Origin: Aedes albopictus
Lineage: Eukaryota > Arthropoda > Insecta > Diptera > Culicidae
DNA length: 64,000 nucleotides
Reading direction: 5' to 3'
NCBI RefSeq assembly: GCF_035046485.1
Contig: NC_085137.1
Location: forward strand, 254,842,733 to 254,906,732
Shown: positions 43,268 through 54,559 of the stretch, piece by piece
Layout of the letters: the number at the start of each line of letters is the position of its first letter
Numbering within the stretch: the first letter of the stretch is position 1
Translations under genes and position numbers: made by a program
The notes under the pieces: generated by a model
The model's input: the letters and a program-made list of their open reading frames with translations, nothing else
What the model was told of the DNA's origin: nothing
Databases searched by the model: none

Positions 43268-44045
43268 CCCGAGCAAAGGCGAATATAAAAAGGATAACAA
43301 GTTCTGTTACCTGGTTATCATTTGTTTGATTACTGAGTTTGTTATCATTTAGGCTGAATTAAGAGCCAACATAACAAAAATGATCACTCAAATTTACTTC
43401 TCGAATATCAACATGATAAGAAGTTAAGTTATCATTGAGCTCAAGTTGATAACTGATTGTGTTATACAATATTTTGTTCAACATTGCATTTAGTTATCAA
43501 TATGAAAAAATACAGCTGATTGATAACTGGTTTTGTTATTAACTAGTTATCATTCAGAGTTATTTTATCGACGAAAATAGTAAAAATCTACTTTACCGAC
43601 ATCGTCAGCAATTGAAAAAAGTTTCTTATAATTCACAACCCATGTTTTCAGCTATTGCGCCCAGCGGGTCTCGAACCCTGATCGAGCGATTGCCGGGCGG
43701 CAGCCGATAGCCCCTATACCAACGGGACTCAATGAGAGTGAGAGTCATTAAAAGCAACGCTTTCGTACTACAGTCGCATTGAAGGTGGAGAGCGGAATCT
43801 ATTTTTAGATTCGAGGTTCATCAGACTTTCAGTTTGGGGAAAACTTTGAAATATGCGTTTGGAAACTGATAACATATTTTGTTATCATTTGGTATTTTTA
43901 TGTTATCGCGATAGACCAAAATTATCGATAACTAAATTTGTTATCATCTGGTTATCATCAATTGCAAAATATGATAACAAAAATAATCAAATGATAACAT
44001 CGATAACACAGTTTATTATCACTTTGTTATCCGTCTTTGCTCGGG
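43268..44045. mobile_element. Nested MITE with CCCGAGCAAAG ends and GATAAC repeats
   Basis: TIR CCCGAGCAAAGGCG / CGTCTTTGCTCGGG. Both arms are full of GATAACAAA / TTTGTTATC words, more than a dozen. At 43655-43735 there is a tRNA-like sequence on the minus strand. Confidence 0.75.
43655..43735 (-). repeat. tRNA-like pseudogene inside a MITE
   Basis: The minus strand reads GTTGGTATAGGGGCTATCGG then GGGTTCGAGACCC, with A- and B-box-like spacing. It could be a captured tRNA or SINE head. I do not assign an anticodon. Confidence 0.45.
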
Positions 44046-44530
44046 ATAGGATGTTCTGAAAAACTTTGTTGAAGACCGAAAAGCAATCCGATGCTTGTTA
44101 AAATAGTTATAACCAACGAACCGCATGCATGTGTTTAAGTTTTAACATGTAAAGGAATAACAATAGCAACAAAATCATGCTGTTTCGACAAGCAATGCCA
44201 ACGCTATAACTTTTTCCATAAGCATCAGATCACTTCGCAGTCTACGACAAAGTTTTTCAGGACACCCTACGCTATATTTTCACTTTATCGGTGACATGGT
44301 TTTAGAAAAATTCGAGTTTGTCATGAGAGAAATGCATAAACGTGTGTTTTCCCATGTAAAATCCCATACAAACTTCAAACGCGATGCGCAAAACGTAGAC
44401 ATTACCGATCGTGCCCAAATTTTGCACACTTATTTGGGTCCTGAAATGGGACCAAAAAAGCTTTGATCTGATGGGATACCATTGAATTTTTCATTTTTCC
44501 ATATAAACGATGACCCACTCTAATATACAT

Positions 44531-45589
44531 AGGGTGATACTTTTTTATGCGCATATTCGCTTTCATGGCTGAGAATTATCACTTTGAAATTTAGCACCAC
44601 ATATCCAACATGGCTGCCGATGCTGATGATGCCGTAAAAAACCTTATTATATTATTATATATTATTATAATGATTAAAGGTTTTCAGCAGGCTACCATTC
44701 CAGGGCCGCATAGTGTTGAAGAGGCTGCATACTTAGATATTTGACGTGATACAGCATTTCATATTCAGCCGCTGGATGCCAGACCAGACGTTATTTGAGC
44801 AGCACCTCTTTGATGAACAGACGCTCGGGACGTACCTCATCAAACTAGCTGAACTCAGAAGGATAACAGTCCCCAGTAGCATGGAACATAAATCAAATTC
44901 TCGTTCCAGTCGACTTTTTGGATTCCATGGAGGTCCAATATGAACTGTGCCAAATTTCAACGCGATCGGTGAAACTATAATTTAGCGCAAGCGATTCAAA
45001 GTTTCTGGCACAAATTTCCCAAATGATGAATAACGTGCATCTGGCGCCGACCTACTGATCTAATGCAATGTTCTTATCTGTAGAAACACATTATAAAAAT
45101 CCACGACAAAATTTTGTGATTTCGGAACACGCTTCCCGTAGGGTCATGGTTGACCATAAACACTTTAAGGTATCCTAGCCTTAACAATGTGGGTTTCAAT
45201 ATAGTATAAGGACATGCTCCCAAAAATATGGATTTTCCGACAACCACGGTGATTAGATCGATCTAACCAAATATTTTCCCGATAGATGATGAGTTTCTGA
45301 GTTGAATGAGCTAAAAATTTCCAAAATCGATGAAAAATTGACGGAGATATGATCATTTCAATTTCGTGGGTACCCGGGTACCCTGTCGGCCTTCCACGTA
45401 ATAAAAAAAGGCAGGAGCCCCTCCCCCTGCTGCTCCTCACTTTAAAATTCGGTCAACCCCATTAATAGATGTATATTCACGAGTTCTAAGATCTAACAGA
45501 GTTTCAACATCCTAGTCTCAATAACCATTAAAATATCGAGATTTGAAATTGAAAAAGGTACCCGGGTACCCTGCCGGCCACATAAGTGT
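44531..45589. other. Unclassified repeats, no gene
   Basis: Includes an AT palindrome at 44640-44672 and two copies of GGTACCCGGGTACCCTG (45367 and 45559), about 190 bases apart and each followed by (T/C)CGGCC. No recognisable protein. Confidence 0.45.
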
Positions 45590-46114
45590 TAAAATAAATT
45601 CATTTCAAACACTTTTTATTGTTCGGTTATTGTTGTTCATTCAGTTTCTAGTCTCTTTTGGTGTGAATTCCCGTTATAGTTTCAGTTCGTTCGTTCCGTT
45701 CCGTTATAGTTTCAGTTCGTTCGTTTTTGTGTGTATAAATTAGTGCGTTTTGGGTTTCAGTTCAAGTTAGCGGCCGTTCGAGAAAGCCCTCGAGATAAGA
45801 GTCGTGGATTTAGTCGGGCAAACTTTTAAATGAACCGGTGGTCTCTCGTTCGCGAGAGTGGCGCAAAAGCCATCGAGTTTTAAAGCTTCTCGAGCAAATT
45901 CGACGAACGGTTACAATGCGCGGGACAGTATCTAAGTGCAACGTGTTGTGCGGTGTCGGATTATGCTAGGGAAGCAGATGGATTGGACTGGTGGCGACTA
46001 ATTGAATCCAACGTGACGGCTACTTGTTGTTGTTGTTGTTGTTGTTGGACTTGGCTTAAGCGATGGGCCAAGTCCCTTGATGATGCATCCGGCCTCGAGG
46101 AGTGGTCTTTAACT
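45590..46114 (-). repeat. 3' LTR of the gypsy/errantivirus element
   Basis: The first 199 bases (46114-45916) match the other LTR; the remainder does not. Includes (TTG)8 at 46024-46047, a direct duplication of GTTATAGTTTCAGTTCGTTCG-like words near 45673 and 45702, and AATAAA on the minus strand near 45625. Confidence 0.65.
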
Positions 46115-47741
46115 ACTCCCCCCTTTGAAAAGGAATCGTCCCGATTCGTTTCGTTTCCAAAATTGGAACGTTTTTGGTGATTCGTCATATCGACGTCCTT
46201 TCTCCTGCGCAAAACGTTCCTAAAGAAGGCTTGGAACTTGGGAATTGTTTTCCATCCTAGGATAACAATCAGGATAATAACAATCAGGAAACTTAAGGTA
46301 GAAATAGTCATCGATGAGTACGTTCCGATTCTATGACTCAACGAAATCCTCCAGAAATTTACGATTGGCGATGTGAATCTCTTCGAGCCGCCGTGTCGAT
46401 TCGAAGTGACTTTCCGATATTGAGAGCCCATCTAATGGCAATACCACAGGTGTTTCTGTTGCGATAGCGATAAGCTCGGTATTTTCGAAAGTAGAACCAT
46501 TCACATATATCGAGCAGTTGTGGAACTCTAAAAGGTATGATCCGGTTAAGTTACTCTTTGTAATACCGCAAGATGAATCGATTTGCAGGTTCCTTACGGA
46601 TTTCAGTACTAGAAAATTTTCCATAATAAGTTTCATTTCGGTCGGATTGATGCAGTTCGTGAAAGAACAATTAGCTGATAGTCCTTGCAATAGTTCTGGA
46701 ATGCAACCGTCATTGGTGATGTTTATCAAATTGCCTGGGTCGCACAACCTCCGCTTTTGGATACGTTTGCACTCTCTGGTGACAATAAATGTTGAATCGT
46801 TGCCCCGCATGGCATGGCATTTTTAGAATCTTGTTCCCTACTGGCATGGGTTCCAGAAAAAAGTTTTCGTAAACTAAATTTTCTAATAACGGGATAGATA
46901 TCGCGAAAATGATTTTGGAGTGGTTATGAAATGCCGAAAGTTCTAAGAAATCGTATGTTTCTTCCAATGTGTTAAGGACTACCCCCTTTTCTTCTAATTT
47001 TGTTGTAGCAAAACCTAATTCTTGAGAGGACAGAATATTTTTTGACAGAATCTGAATCTTTGGGAGTCTAATGGCTTCAAAAATGTCTTCAAGGTGGGAT
47101 TTTAAAAAATCTAGATTAAAATGGATTTTGAAAATTTCTTTAAATATTATGAAATCCTTTCGGGCTGAACAGTTTCTTGCTAAGATGAGATTTTTGCTGA
47201 TTTGAGCCTGTTGGCTTTCCAAATGGTTTATGACTCTATTTAATCTGTTTTGAAATTGCTGGTTTATCAATCTTTGCTCGTTGTTTTCATTAATCAAAAT
47301 TTTAGAATTTAGATTCAGGTCTTCTAAATTTTTGGAAATTTCTATGAGGTCATTATTGTCTAAATTGCCTGTAATGGTTTTGATTCCTGTTCCAATAAAA
47401 TTGAACAACCCTCTCTTGGGCCTAATTTTGGGTTTAAGTTCGAAGAAAAGTTGCTGAGTATTGCTCACTTTTGTGGAAAGTAAATCTGTCATTCCTGAAT
47501 AGCTGCCAAAGGAGTTTATGCCAATTATATTGATTTTTAGCCTTCTAAAGATAGGCTCGTATTTGTCTAAATCAACAATATGAAAAAGCTTGTGCTCACC
47601 TAGCTTCCGAAAGCTATAACCTTCCTGTAGGGCTAATATTCCGGGATTTAAAGCCAGATTGGTTAATCGGATGGATTGTGTAGTACTCGGTTTGAATGAA
47701 GTAAGTATTGAGATGGTGATGAAGAAAATGTGGGTATCCAT
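45961..47741 (-). pseudogene. env: Errantivirus-type envelope gene, frameshifted
   Basis: Three overlapping minus-strand frames (47741-46710, 46810-46331, 46431-45961) together look like one envelope protein broken by frameshifts near 46805 and 46380. Visible parts: an N-terminal signal-like segment; a basic RPKRG cleavage site followed by LFNFIGTGIKTITG, the furin-type site and fusion-peptide layout of insect retroviral F-like envelopes; a coiled region; a Cys-rich part; and a transmembrane segment STLSFLIVIILIVILGW. In the group this protein mediates membrane fusion. The last frame reads into the LTR, where the CAA repeat encodes a Gln run. As it stands it cannot make the full protein. Confidence 0.8.
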
Positions 47742-49856
47742 GTCCTCTTGTCCAGTGTGTACTCTAAAAAAAAACTTGGTTTAATGCTTGTTTTGTAAGT
47801 TTAGATGATCTTTATGTTGAGAGTTGCGTGACGCAAGGAGTCCTTCTACTTTTCAGTGGTTTTTTGACCTAAAAAATAGAAAAAATATTAGTATCATCTA
47901 TGATTGGTTTAGAGGTAAGATGGCCAGTCATCTTGAGTACCTAGAAATTATGGATTATAAAGATAAAATGCTAATTTATTTAATTTTTTTTTGTCACTTT
48001 CTAAGCCTTCGAAGTTTGGCCTTATGAAGTTTCCTATTATTGGTGTCAACGTATGTTTGGGTTCGATCAGTTGCAACTTCAGTTAGTTGGAACTGATCTT
48101 TTGTCTTTGATTTTACGCCTTGCGTCTTTTGGAGGACGCTCGTACCCGGCACTAAAATTGGAGGTTCCTCTCTTAGTGCATTGTGGTAACTAAGTTGCGT
48201 TTTCTGAGTCTTTATCAACTCTAACACAGTTTCATCATAGATTTTGTCGCGATATTCTATGATGGCCTCCATATCTAGAGGTCTTTCTGAACCATCCTTT
48301 ATTCCATAAAACACTTCGCGAGGCTTAAGTTTTGTGGATGAATGAATACTGTTATAATACAGTGTACAAGCTATGAAAAACCTTTCTTTATTGGATAGGT
48401 CTTCAAACTTGTGCTTGTTTGTTCTAAATATTTCGCCAATTGTGGAGTGGAAACGTTCCACGATCCCATTGACCTGACTATAATTTGAAGGTGTAAAATA
48501 CTGTTGAATGTTGAGATCATACAACAATCCTCTCACCTCGATTGATTTAAGTGCGGGTTCGTTGTCCGACACTATTAACTTTGGTTTCCCGTACATTGAG
48601 AAGTATTTGAGTAAAGCTTTACGGATCTCCGCGATACAGCGTGACTTAATAGGAAGTAGTATTCCAAATCTCGATAATTTGTCAACTACCGATAGAAATA
48701 GGTTTGGCTGGACAATATAGATGTCTACGTGTATAATGTCTAGCGGCTGTTTCGGAATTGGAGTTTCCGCATGTTGTATTTTGTACGGATGCCGTTCGTA
48801 TTTTTGTTTATTGCAAGTTTGGCACAATATGACGTACTTCCTCACCTTTTGTTTGAGATTGGGGAAGAAGAACCGTCTAGAAATTTCGTTCTTATTTTCC
48901 AAAATACCTCCATGCGCTATTTCATGTGTATCCGCTATAATGGTATTTTGTTCTTCTGCTGTTGTCAGATCAATTAACAGCTTTTGAGAAATTTTTACTT
49001 TAAAGGTCCTACACCTACTAAAATAAGTCCTGTAAACATGCTGAATTAATCCGAATAGTGTTTACGGGCAAAAAATACAGTTAGTCTTTCGCAAATCCAT
49101 GTAGTCGCGAAAGATTCTTATTAAAATTGGAACGCCATACACAAATTTGGTAATAGTTCTCCGATATACCTTAGGGAATATTTCCTCGTAGGTCTCGGAT
49201 TCATCGTTGCCTATTTTTAATATTATCTGATTGTGAAAAACATTGACTGGTAACTCAGTGAATCCAATTAAATTGGATTCGTCTGAATCAGCTGAATGGA
49301 CAGAGCTATCGTCGGTCGACTGCTCCTCCTCATTAACGTTAATCTCTTCTACAATTGCTGGTTGCAGCGGACTACAATCGTTAGAAGGATTACTACTGGT
49401 GGTAGCTTCCTTTGGTATGCTTGATAAGGCATCAGCTACTACGTTCTGCTTACCTGGTCGATGGGTGATTTCGAAATCATATTCGAGGAGTCGTAATCTC
49501 CACTTGACCAATCTAGTATTTGGTGTCTTCAAATTTAAGGCATATGTAAGAGGTTGATGGTCAGTGCATAGGGTGAATTTTCTCCCGAATAAATAAGGTC
49601 GGAAGTACTGTGTCGCCCATACGATGGCCAAAAGCTCTTTTTCTATGGCTGAATAATTTTCTTCCGTTTTTGTCAGAGTCCGAGAAGCGAACGCGACTGG
49701 TTTGTCCTTTCCTACTTTGCCTTGTGATAGTACTGCTCCAAGAGCAAAATTACTAGCGTCAGTGGTAAGAATGAAAGGTTGATCAAAATTCGGATATTGC
49801 AAAACATCACTTTGAGTAAGTAATTTTTTGCATTTTTCAAAAGTTTTCATAAATAA

Positions 49857-51075
49857 CTAGCTGTCCCGGCAAACTTTGTCTTGCCTACTGCGTTTTTTGA
49901 CGTTCTAAGTTCAGGTCCCCGTCGACTCCCCGGTAAAAGTGTATGGGAAATAGATTTTCAAAAAACCACTATTTCTCAATGTTTTTGCCTCATAAACCTT
50001 CCTTGGGTGAAAACTAACAGAATGAAACTAAAACGACCTAAATCGGTCCAGCCATTCGCAAGTTATGCGCGGTCCCACGTATGCCACTGCATTTTTATAT
50101 ATACAGGGTGTTAGGTTCCTGAGTGCAAACTTTTTAGAGGGTGATAGAGGACCATAAATGGAGAAAAAAATTGTTCTACGCATATGGTCAAGTCTCAACC
50201 GTTACGTAGTTATTGAACTTCCCATGTTTATGACTCTTATTGCCTTAACTGGCAATAACTTGAAAATGGTCAAACTTATCGAAGTTTTTTTACCCTTATT
50301 CGAAAGATTATTGAATTTTCTAACAAATGGCATCTTTGAATCGATTGGTTTAGTTAAATAACTAAGTTTTCTAGAGCAAAATAGCTAAAAATAGTGTATT
50401 TGTATTGGTTTTTGTCAATTATCTTTGAAACATGCGTAATAAATTAAAATTCTTTCTTTGGCAAAGTTGTGGCCCCTGTTACACTCTACAATTCGTTCTT
50501 TGACACCACACTTCTAGCTCTTGTCGTTTTCTTGCAATTTTGATTTAAATGTGCGGCACAATGCGCAAAAAAGTGCTTTCCATGACAGTTGCAAATTTAT
50601 GATCTGAAATGCGATGTTAAAATCAAAATTGCAACAAAACGATAAAAGATAGAAGTGTGGTGTCAAAGAACGAATTGTAGAATGTAACAGGGGCCACAAC
50701 TTTGCCAAAGAAAGAATTTTAATTTATTACGCATGTTTCAAAGATAACTGACAAAATCCAATAAAAATACACTATTTTTAGCTTTTTTGCTCTAGAAAAC
50801 TTAGTTATTTAACTAAACCAATCGATTCAAAGATGCCATTTGTTAGAAAATTCAATAATCTTTCGAATAAGGGTAAAAAAACTTCGATAAGTTTGACCAT
50901 TTTCAAGTTATTGCCAGTTAAGGCAATAAGAGTCATAAACATGGGAAGTTCAATAACTACGTAACGGTTGAGATTTGACCATATGCGTAGAACAATTTTT
51001 TTCTCCATTTATGGTCCTCTATCACCCTCTAAAAAGTTTGCACTCAGGAACCTAACACACTGTATAGATAGATGG
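49857..51075. repeat. CTAGCTGTCCCGG repeat inserted in pol, carrying a palindrome
   Basis: Starts ACTAGCTGTCCCGGC and ends TTTTTATATATA, continuing as TAGATAG after the nested palindrome. It sits between RT and RNase H of the gypsy pol. Same termini as the 22728 repeat, different body (CGGTCCAGCCATTCGCAAG near 50054). Confidence 0.65.
50104..51062. mobile_element. Near-perfect 959-bp palindrome, TA duplication
   Basis: TIR CAGGGTGTTAGGTTCCTG / inverse of CAGTGTGTTAGGTTCCTG; flanked by TA (50102-50103, 51063-51064) in the TATATATA tail of the previous repeat. The arms mirror one another about 50583, so the same 67-codon frame occurs at 50158-50361 (plus) and 50805-51008 (minus) with one residue changed. 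These frames have no recognised motif and are probably not genes. Confidence 0.85.
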
Positions 51076-52320
51076 TGTCTGTTCTACTTCTTCGCCTTAA
51101 CGTAGTTGGGCTGTTAGAGGTTTTGTTATTTTCGCAAAGTCGCGAATGAATCTTCTATAATACCCTAAGATTCCTAAGAATCCTTTGAGCTCTTTTTGAT
51201 TCGTCGGTAGTGACCAATTTTGAATAGCGATTATTTTATCTGGGTTTGGTTTGACTCCCTGATCGGTAACAATATGACCAAGAAAGGCGACTTCTTTCTT
51301 AAGAAATTCGCATTTATCTAATTGCAACTTCAGATTCACTTTTTCAAGTGCTCTCAATATTTTTTCAAGATTTTCTAAATGTTCTTGAAGAGAAGTTGAA
51401 AAGACAATAATGTCCTCCATATAAATAAGACAACATTTGCCTATGAATTCGCGTAGCACATGATCCATTACACGCTGGAATGTAGCTGGCGTGTTCTTGA
51501 GGTCAAATGGCATGCGCAAATATTCGTACAAACCATGATCTACCTGAAATGCTGTCTTTGGTACGTCTTTTGGATCCACCTCGATTTGGTGAAAACCGGA
51601 GGCTAAGTCCAACGTGCTAAAGTATTGGCATTTACCCAACTTGTCCAATATCTCTGTAATATTGGGTAAGGGGTACTTATCATCTATTGTTTTCGTGTTT
51701 AGCTTCCTGTAATCAACTACAAGACGCCATTTTTGCTTCCCAGAGGCATCGGATTTCTTGGGCACTATCCATATAGGCGATGCCCAAGGGGACGTACTAG
51801 GTCTGATAATGCCTTATTGCAGCATTTTCGATACTTGATCTTGAACTTCGTCCTTGTGAATAAAAGGGTATCTATAACTTTTAGTGTATATTGGTAGTTC
51901 ATCGCTGGTGTTTATGCGGTGTTTTACTACATTGGTAAAAGATAAATTGTCTCCATCTCTATAGAAAACCGTGGGATATTTTTTAAGTAGGTGAAAAAGT
52001 TTAGAATATTCCTCGGTAGTGAGGTGATCTGAGCGTACTTCTTGCTTAATGTTGCGTACGACTGCGTTGATAGCTGCGGGTGTAGTTGAAGGAAATTTTA
52101 CTTCTTCAAAATTATTTATGCCTAATATTAATTGTTCGCAATCAATTTTTTCGATAATAGGGGTCTGCTGGTCACTGATAAAAAGGATGTTGGCTTTGTT
52201 TTGGTCAACGTTATAAGTTCCTGAGGGAATGCGAATATTAGGAGCAATTTCCAAATCACGCTCTATATAAAAATCTCCTGAATAGGTGGGCAATTGAATT
52301 TCTCGGACATTATACGTAGA

Positions 52321-52778
52321 CTTTCAAGGATCGACTGAAATTCTTAACTTTGAACTTTTAGTGGCTACGCAGTCTTTATTCTTGAAACGGGTTTATTATC
52401 TACCCAACGTTTCGGCACTTAGGGATGGTGCCTTCATCAGGGGGAAAATAATGTTCTCGTTTCGTCTCTCGTGTTTCGGCTAACTTTAACTGTCCTGACT
52501 CTAATTGTTTGGTACATGACTCAATAACACTTCGGTGAACTTATGTGGACTTTTTGCTAATGGCCATTAGCAAAAAGTCCACATAAGTTCACCGAAGTGT
52601 TATTGAGTCATGTACCAAACAATTAGAGTCAGGACAGTTAAAGTTAGCCGAAACACGAGAGACGAAACGAGAACATTATTTTCCCCCTGATGAAGGCACC
52701 ATCCCTAAGTGCCGAAACGTTGGGTAGATAATAAACCCGTTTCAAGAATAAAGACTGCGTAGCCACTAAAAGTTCAAA
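52321..52778. mobile_element. Penelope-type terminal palindrome with hammerhead-like cores
   Basis: A 12-base duplication ATTATACGTAGA (52309-52320, 52779-52790) bounds a 28-base piece and an exact 430-base palindrome centred at 52563.5. Each arm carries CTGATGA (52687-52693 on plus), a GGCAC/GTGCC stem and GAAAC (52714-52718), the order of a hammerhead ribozyme core. Penelope-like elements are known to carry such ribozymes in inverted terminal copies. No RT-GIY-YIG frame is here. Confidence 0.7.
52687..52742 (+). ncRNA. Hammerhead-ribozyme-like motif (plus arm)
   Basis: CTGATGA, one unpaired A, stem II GGCAC..GTGCC, GAAAC, then stem III candidates GGGT..ACCC and AAAC..GTTT. The mirror copy is on the minus strand at about 52385-52440. 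The extra A next to stem II departs from consensus, so activity is uncertain. Confidence 0.5.
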
Positions 52779-53189
52779 ATTATACGTAGATTGATGGAAG
52801 TTTAGTTCTAGTGTATCTGGAAATTTCTTCTTCAATGGAATAGTAACGTTTTGTAGAACTAGGTGGTTTGTTGTTGCATTTATTATACATCCCAATTTAT
52901 GAAGCGTTTGATATCCAATGATCCCGTCGAAAAAATTATGAAATTTGAATAGATGAAATTTTTGAAAAGGAATGTTGAGATTGTAGCAAGAAAAAGGGTT
53001 GAAAAGAGTATAATGATCTATGCTGTGTGATCCATTTACGTTTTTGACTTTATGTCGTGAACCTGTATAAACTTGGCCTTTAGGAACTAAACTCGGGGAA
53101 ATGAATGTAATTGCGGTTAGCTCCCGTGTCGATCAACATTTTTAAAGTTCTATTTTGTCCTAAATAGACTTCTAAGTATGGAAGAAAAC

Positions 53190-54230
53190 TCAATCCTCTT
53201 CCTGTTGCTGTACTTCCGGGGGAAAATTTACTTCCTCTTCGTCGTTTTCTTCTTCGTCAACTTCCTCGTGCATATTAATATGCCTTCTAAATTTAGAATT
53301 TGAGAAACTTTCTTGCTTGATGGCAAGAGGGTGTCTCGCGCTATTAGCCTGTTCTTGATTGTTCGATGGAGGAGTTGGTTTTGGTACAGAATGAGAAGGG
53401 TACCCTCTGGAGTTTGAATTCCAGCTTGTATTACGGAATGAACTAGTTTGGGGTCTCTGGAATCTCTGTGCATCAGCGACTGGCTTTTGATATGCTTTAG
53501 CTCGCTCCTTTTGCCGTTTGGCAGCATTGTCCTGATCCAGAGCGTGCTGGTATGCGGAAAGGAGTGAACTCGGTTTACTCGTTCTTGTGAGAGCTGAGAT
53601 TGGATCATACAACCCATCGATGAATGCATTTACAAGCATTGCCTCATAGGTGTCCATAATACTACTAGCGCAAAGCTTCAGATTGTCGTCTAATGATACT
53701 TTTACTCTGATGTCTGATAAAATCGCATCGCAGTTTTGGTAAAATTCTTCTACACTGAGATGTCCTTGCCTAAGATACGGAATTTTACTAAGAATTGTAG
53801 ACAGATCGCGTTTATCCGCAAATCTGTCTTTTAAAGTTTGTTTTATAACCGCCCAATCACAAGGGGAGTTATTATTAATTAAGGTTTCGTTAGCTTTGCC
53901 CGTGATTTTGTCCCTTATAACGGAGGTCCAAATCAGTAGGGCACTATCTTTGTCACTTTGTGGGACAGAATTTAATGCACATTGTAGTTTCTGATCGACT
54001 GATGCGATCCAAGCGGGTAAGTTTTTTACGTCACCATCATAACCGGGTACTAATTTGATAATGGTATTCTGGACGAAAGTAGCTGGTTGTGGGTTGTTAG
54101 GCCCAGCGGGCAAATTTAACAACCGGTCTATTTGAATTCTTTGTTGCTCCAGACGTTGCTGGAGCTCTTCGATTTGGCTTTCTAGTTCCTGGGCTCTTGC
54201 CATTTTGGAACGCAAAATCATGCAAATCAT
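53190..54230 (-). CDS. gag: Gypsy/errantivirus-type Gag, intact frame
   Basis: 346 codons without a stop. An N-terminal coiled coil (ELESQIEELQQRLEQQ), then a capsid-like core with VPGYDGDVKNLPAWI and LKDRFADKRDLSTIL, and a charged C-terminus rich in Glu (VDEEENDEEEV). No CCHC knuckle, as in gypsy/17.6-type elements. It ends where the protease frame begins in another register, consistent with frameshifting. It is the least damaged gene of the element, but its partners are broken. Confidence 0.8.
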   Translation of the reverse strand: MICMILRSKMARAQELESQIEELQQRLEQQRIQIDRLLNLPAGPNNPQPATFVQNTIIKLVPGYDGDVKNLPAWIASVDQKLQCALNSVPQSDKDSALLIWTSVIRDKITGKANETLINNNSPCDWAVIKQTLKDRFADKRDLSTILSKIPYLRQGHLSVEEFYQNCDAILSDIRVKVSLDDNLKLCASSIMDTYEAMLVNAFIDGLYDPISALTRTSKPSSLLSAYQHALDQDNAAKRQKERAKAYQKPVADAQRFQRPQTSSFRNTSWNSNSRGYPSHSVPKPTPPSNNQEQANSARHPLAIKQESFSNSKFRRHINMHEEVDEEENDEEEVNFPPEVQQQEED

Positions 54231-54559
54231 GGTTTTTAAATTTATTCACTATTCACTTATTGAAGGTAAAAATTAAAACTACTTACAGTTTCGTCTGCCG
54301 ATATTCCCTCGGTTGATGAAGCTAGCTGGTCCTTCGTGTTCGGTTGACTCCTTCCGGATGTATTCGCAATCCCTCGATGAACCGTCGATGGAGGCTTCGG
54401 TGTTTCGATCTTCCCTCGATGCACTTTCGCCGGAACACACAACACTCGCGGAGACAACTTCGAATCACTAGATCCTACCGACCTAAGCCACTTATGAACT
54501 GGAGGTTCGGTAGTTCGTTTTTAAAAAACAAGACACTTGTTAACTCGACTGCGCCTAAA

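Larger units (their letters stand above)
43042..44522. mobile_element. Palindromic element, TIR TAG(C/A)GTGGGTCATCG, 8-bp TSD
   Basis: Arms of about 220 and 475 bases share AAAGCTTTTTTGGTCC, TTTGTATGGGATTTT and GGGAAAACA words in inverse order. The flanks are ATATACAT on both sides (43034-43041 and 44523-44530). Carries the nested MITE 43268-44045. Without it, no coding capacity. Confidence 0.8.
47994..53190 (-). pseudogene. pol: Gypsy-type pol (PR-RT-RNase H-IN), broken
   Basis: Protease LIDTGANRNYI at about 53130, then a frameshift; linker to 51814 with a stop just before the RT. RT (51765-51097) has [24 protein letters not shown] and YMEDIIVFS, where the usual YxDD has become YMED. RNase H (49850-49062) has ILTTDASNFALGAVLSQG and CTDHQPL. 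A stop follows near 49062. Integrase (about 49055-47994) has the zinc part HEIAHGG..CQTC, catalytic D in HVDIY, D in VSDNEPALKS and E in GIVERFHST. Order and motifs are standard for Ty3/gypsy. Two stops, a frameshift and two insertions make it inactive. Confidence 0.85.

Noticed and set aside
50158..51008. Two matching 67-codon frames on opposite strands
   Set aside because: They are mirror images created by palindrome arms, with no recognised domain.
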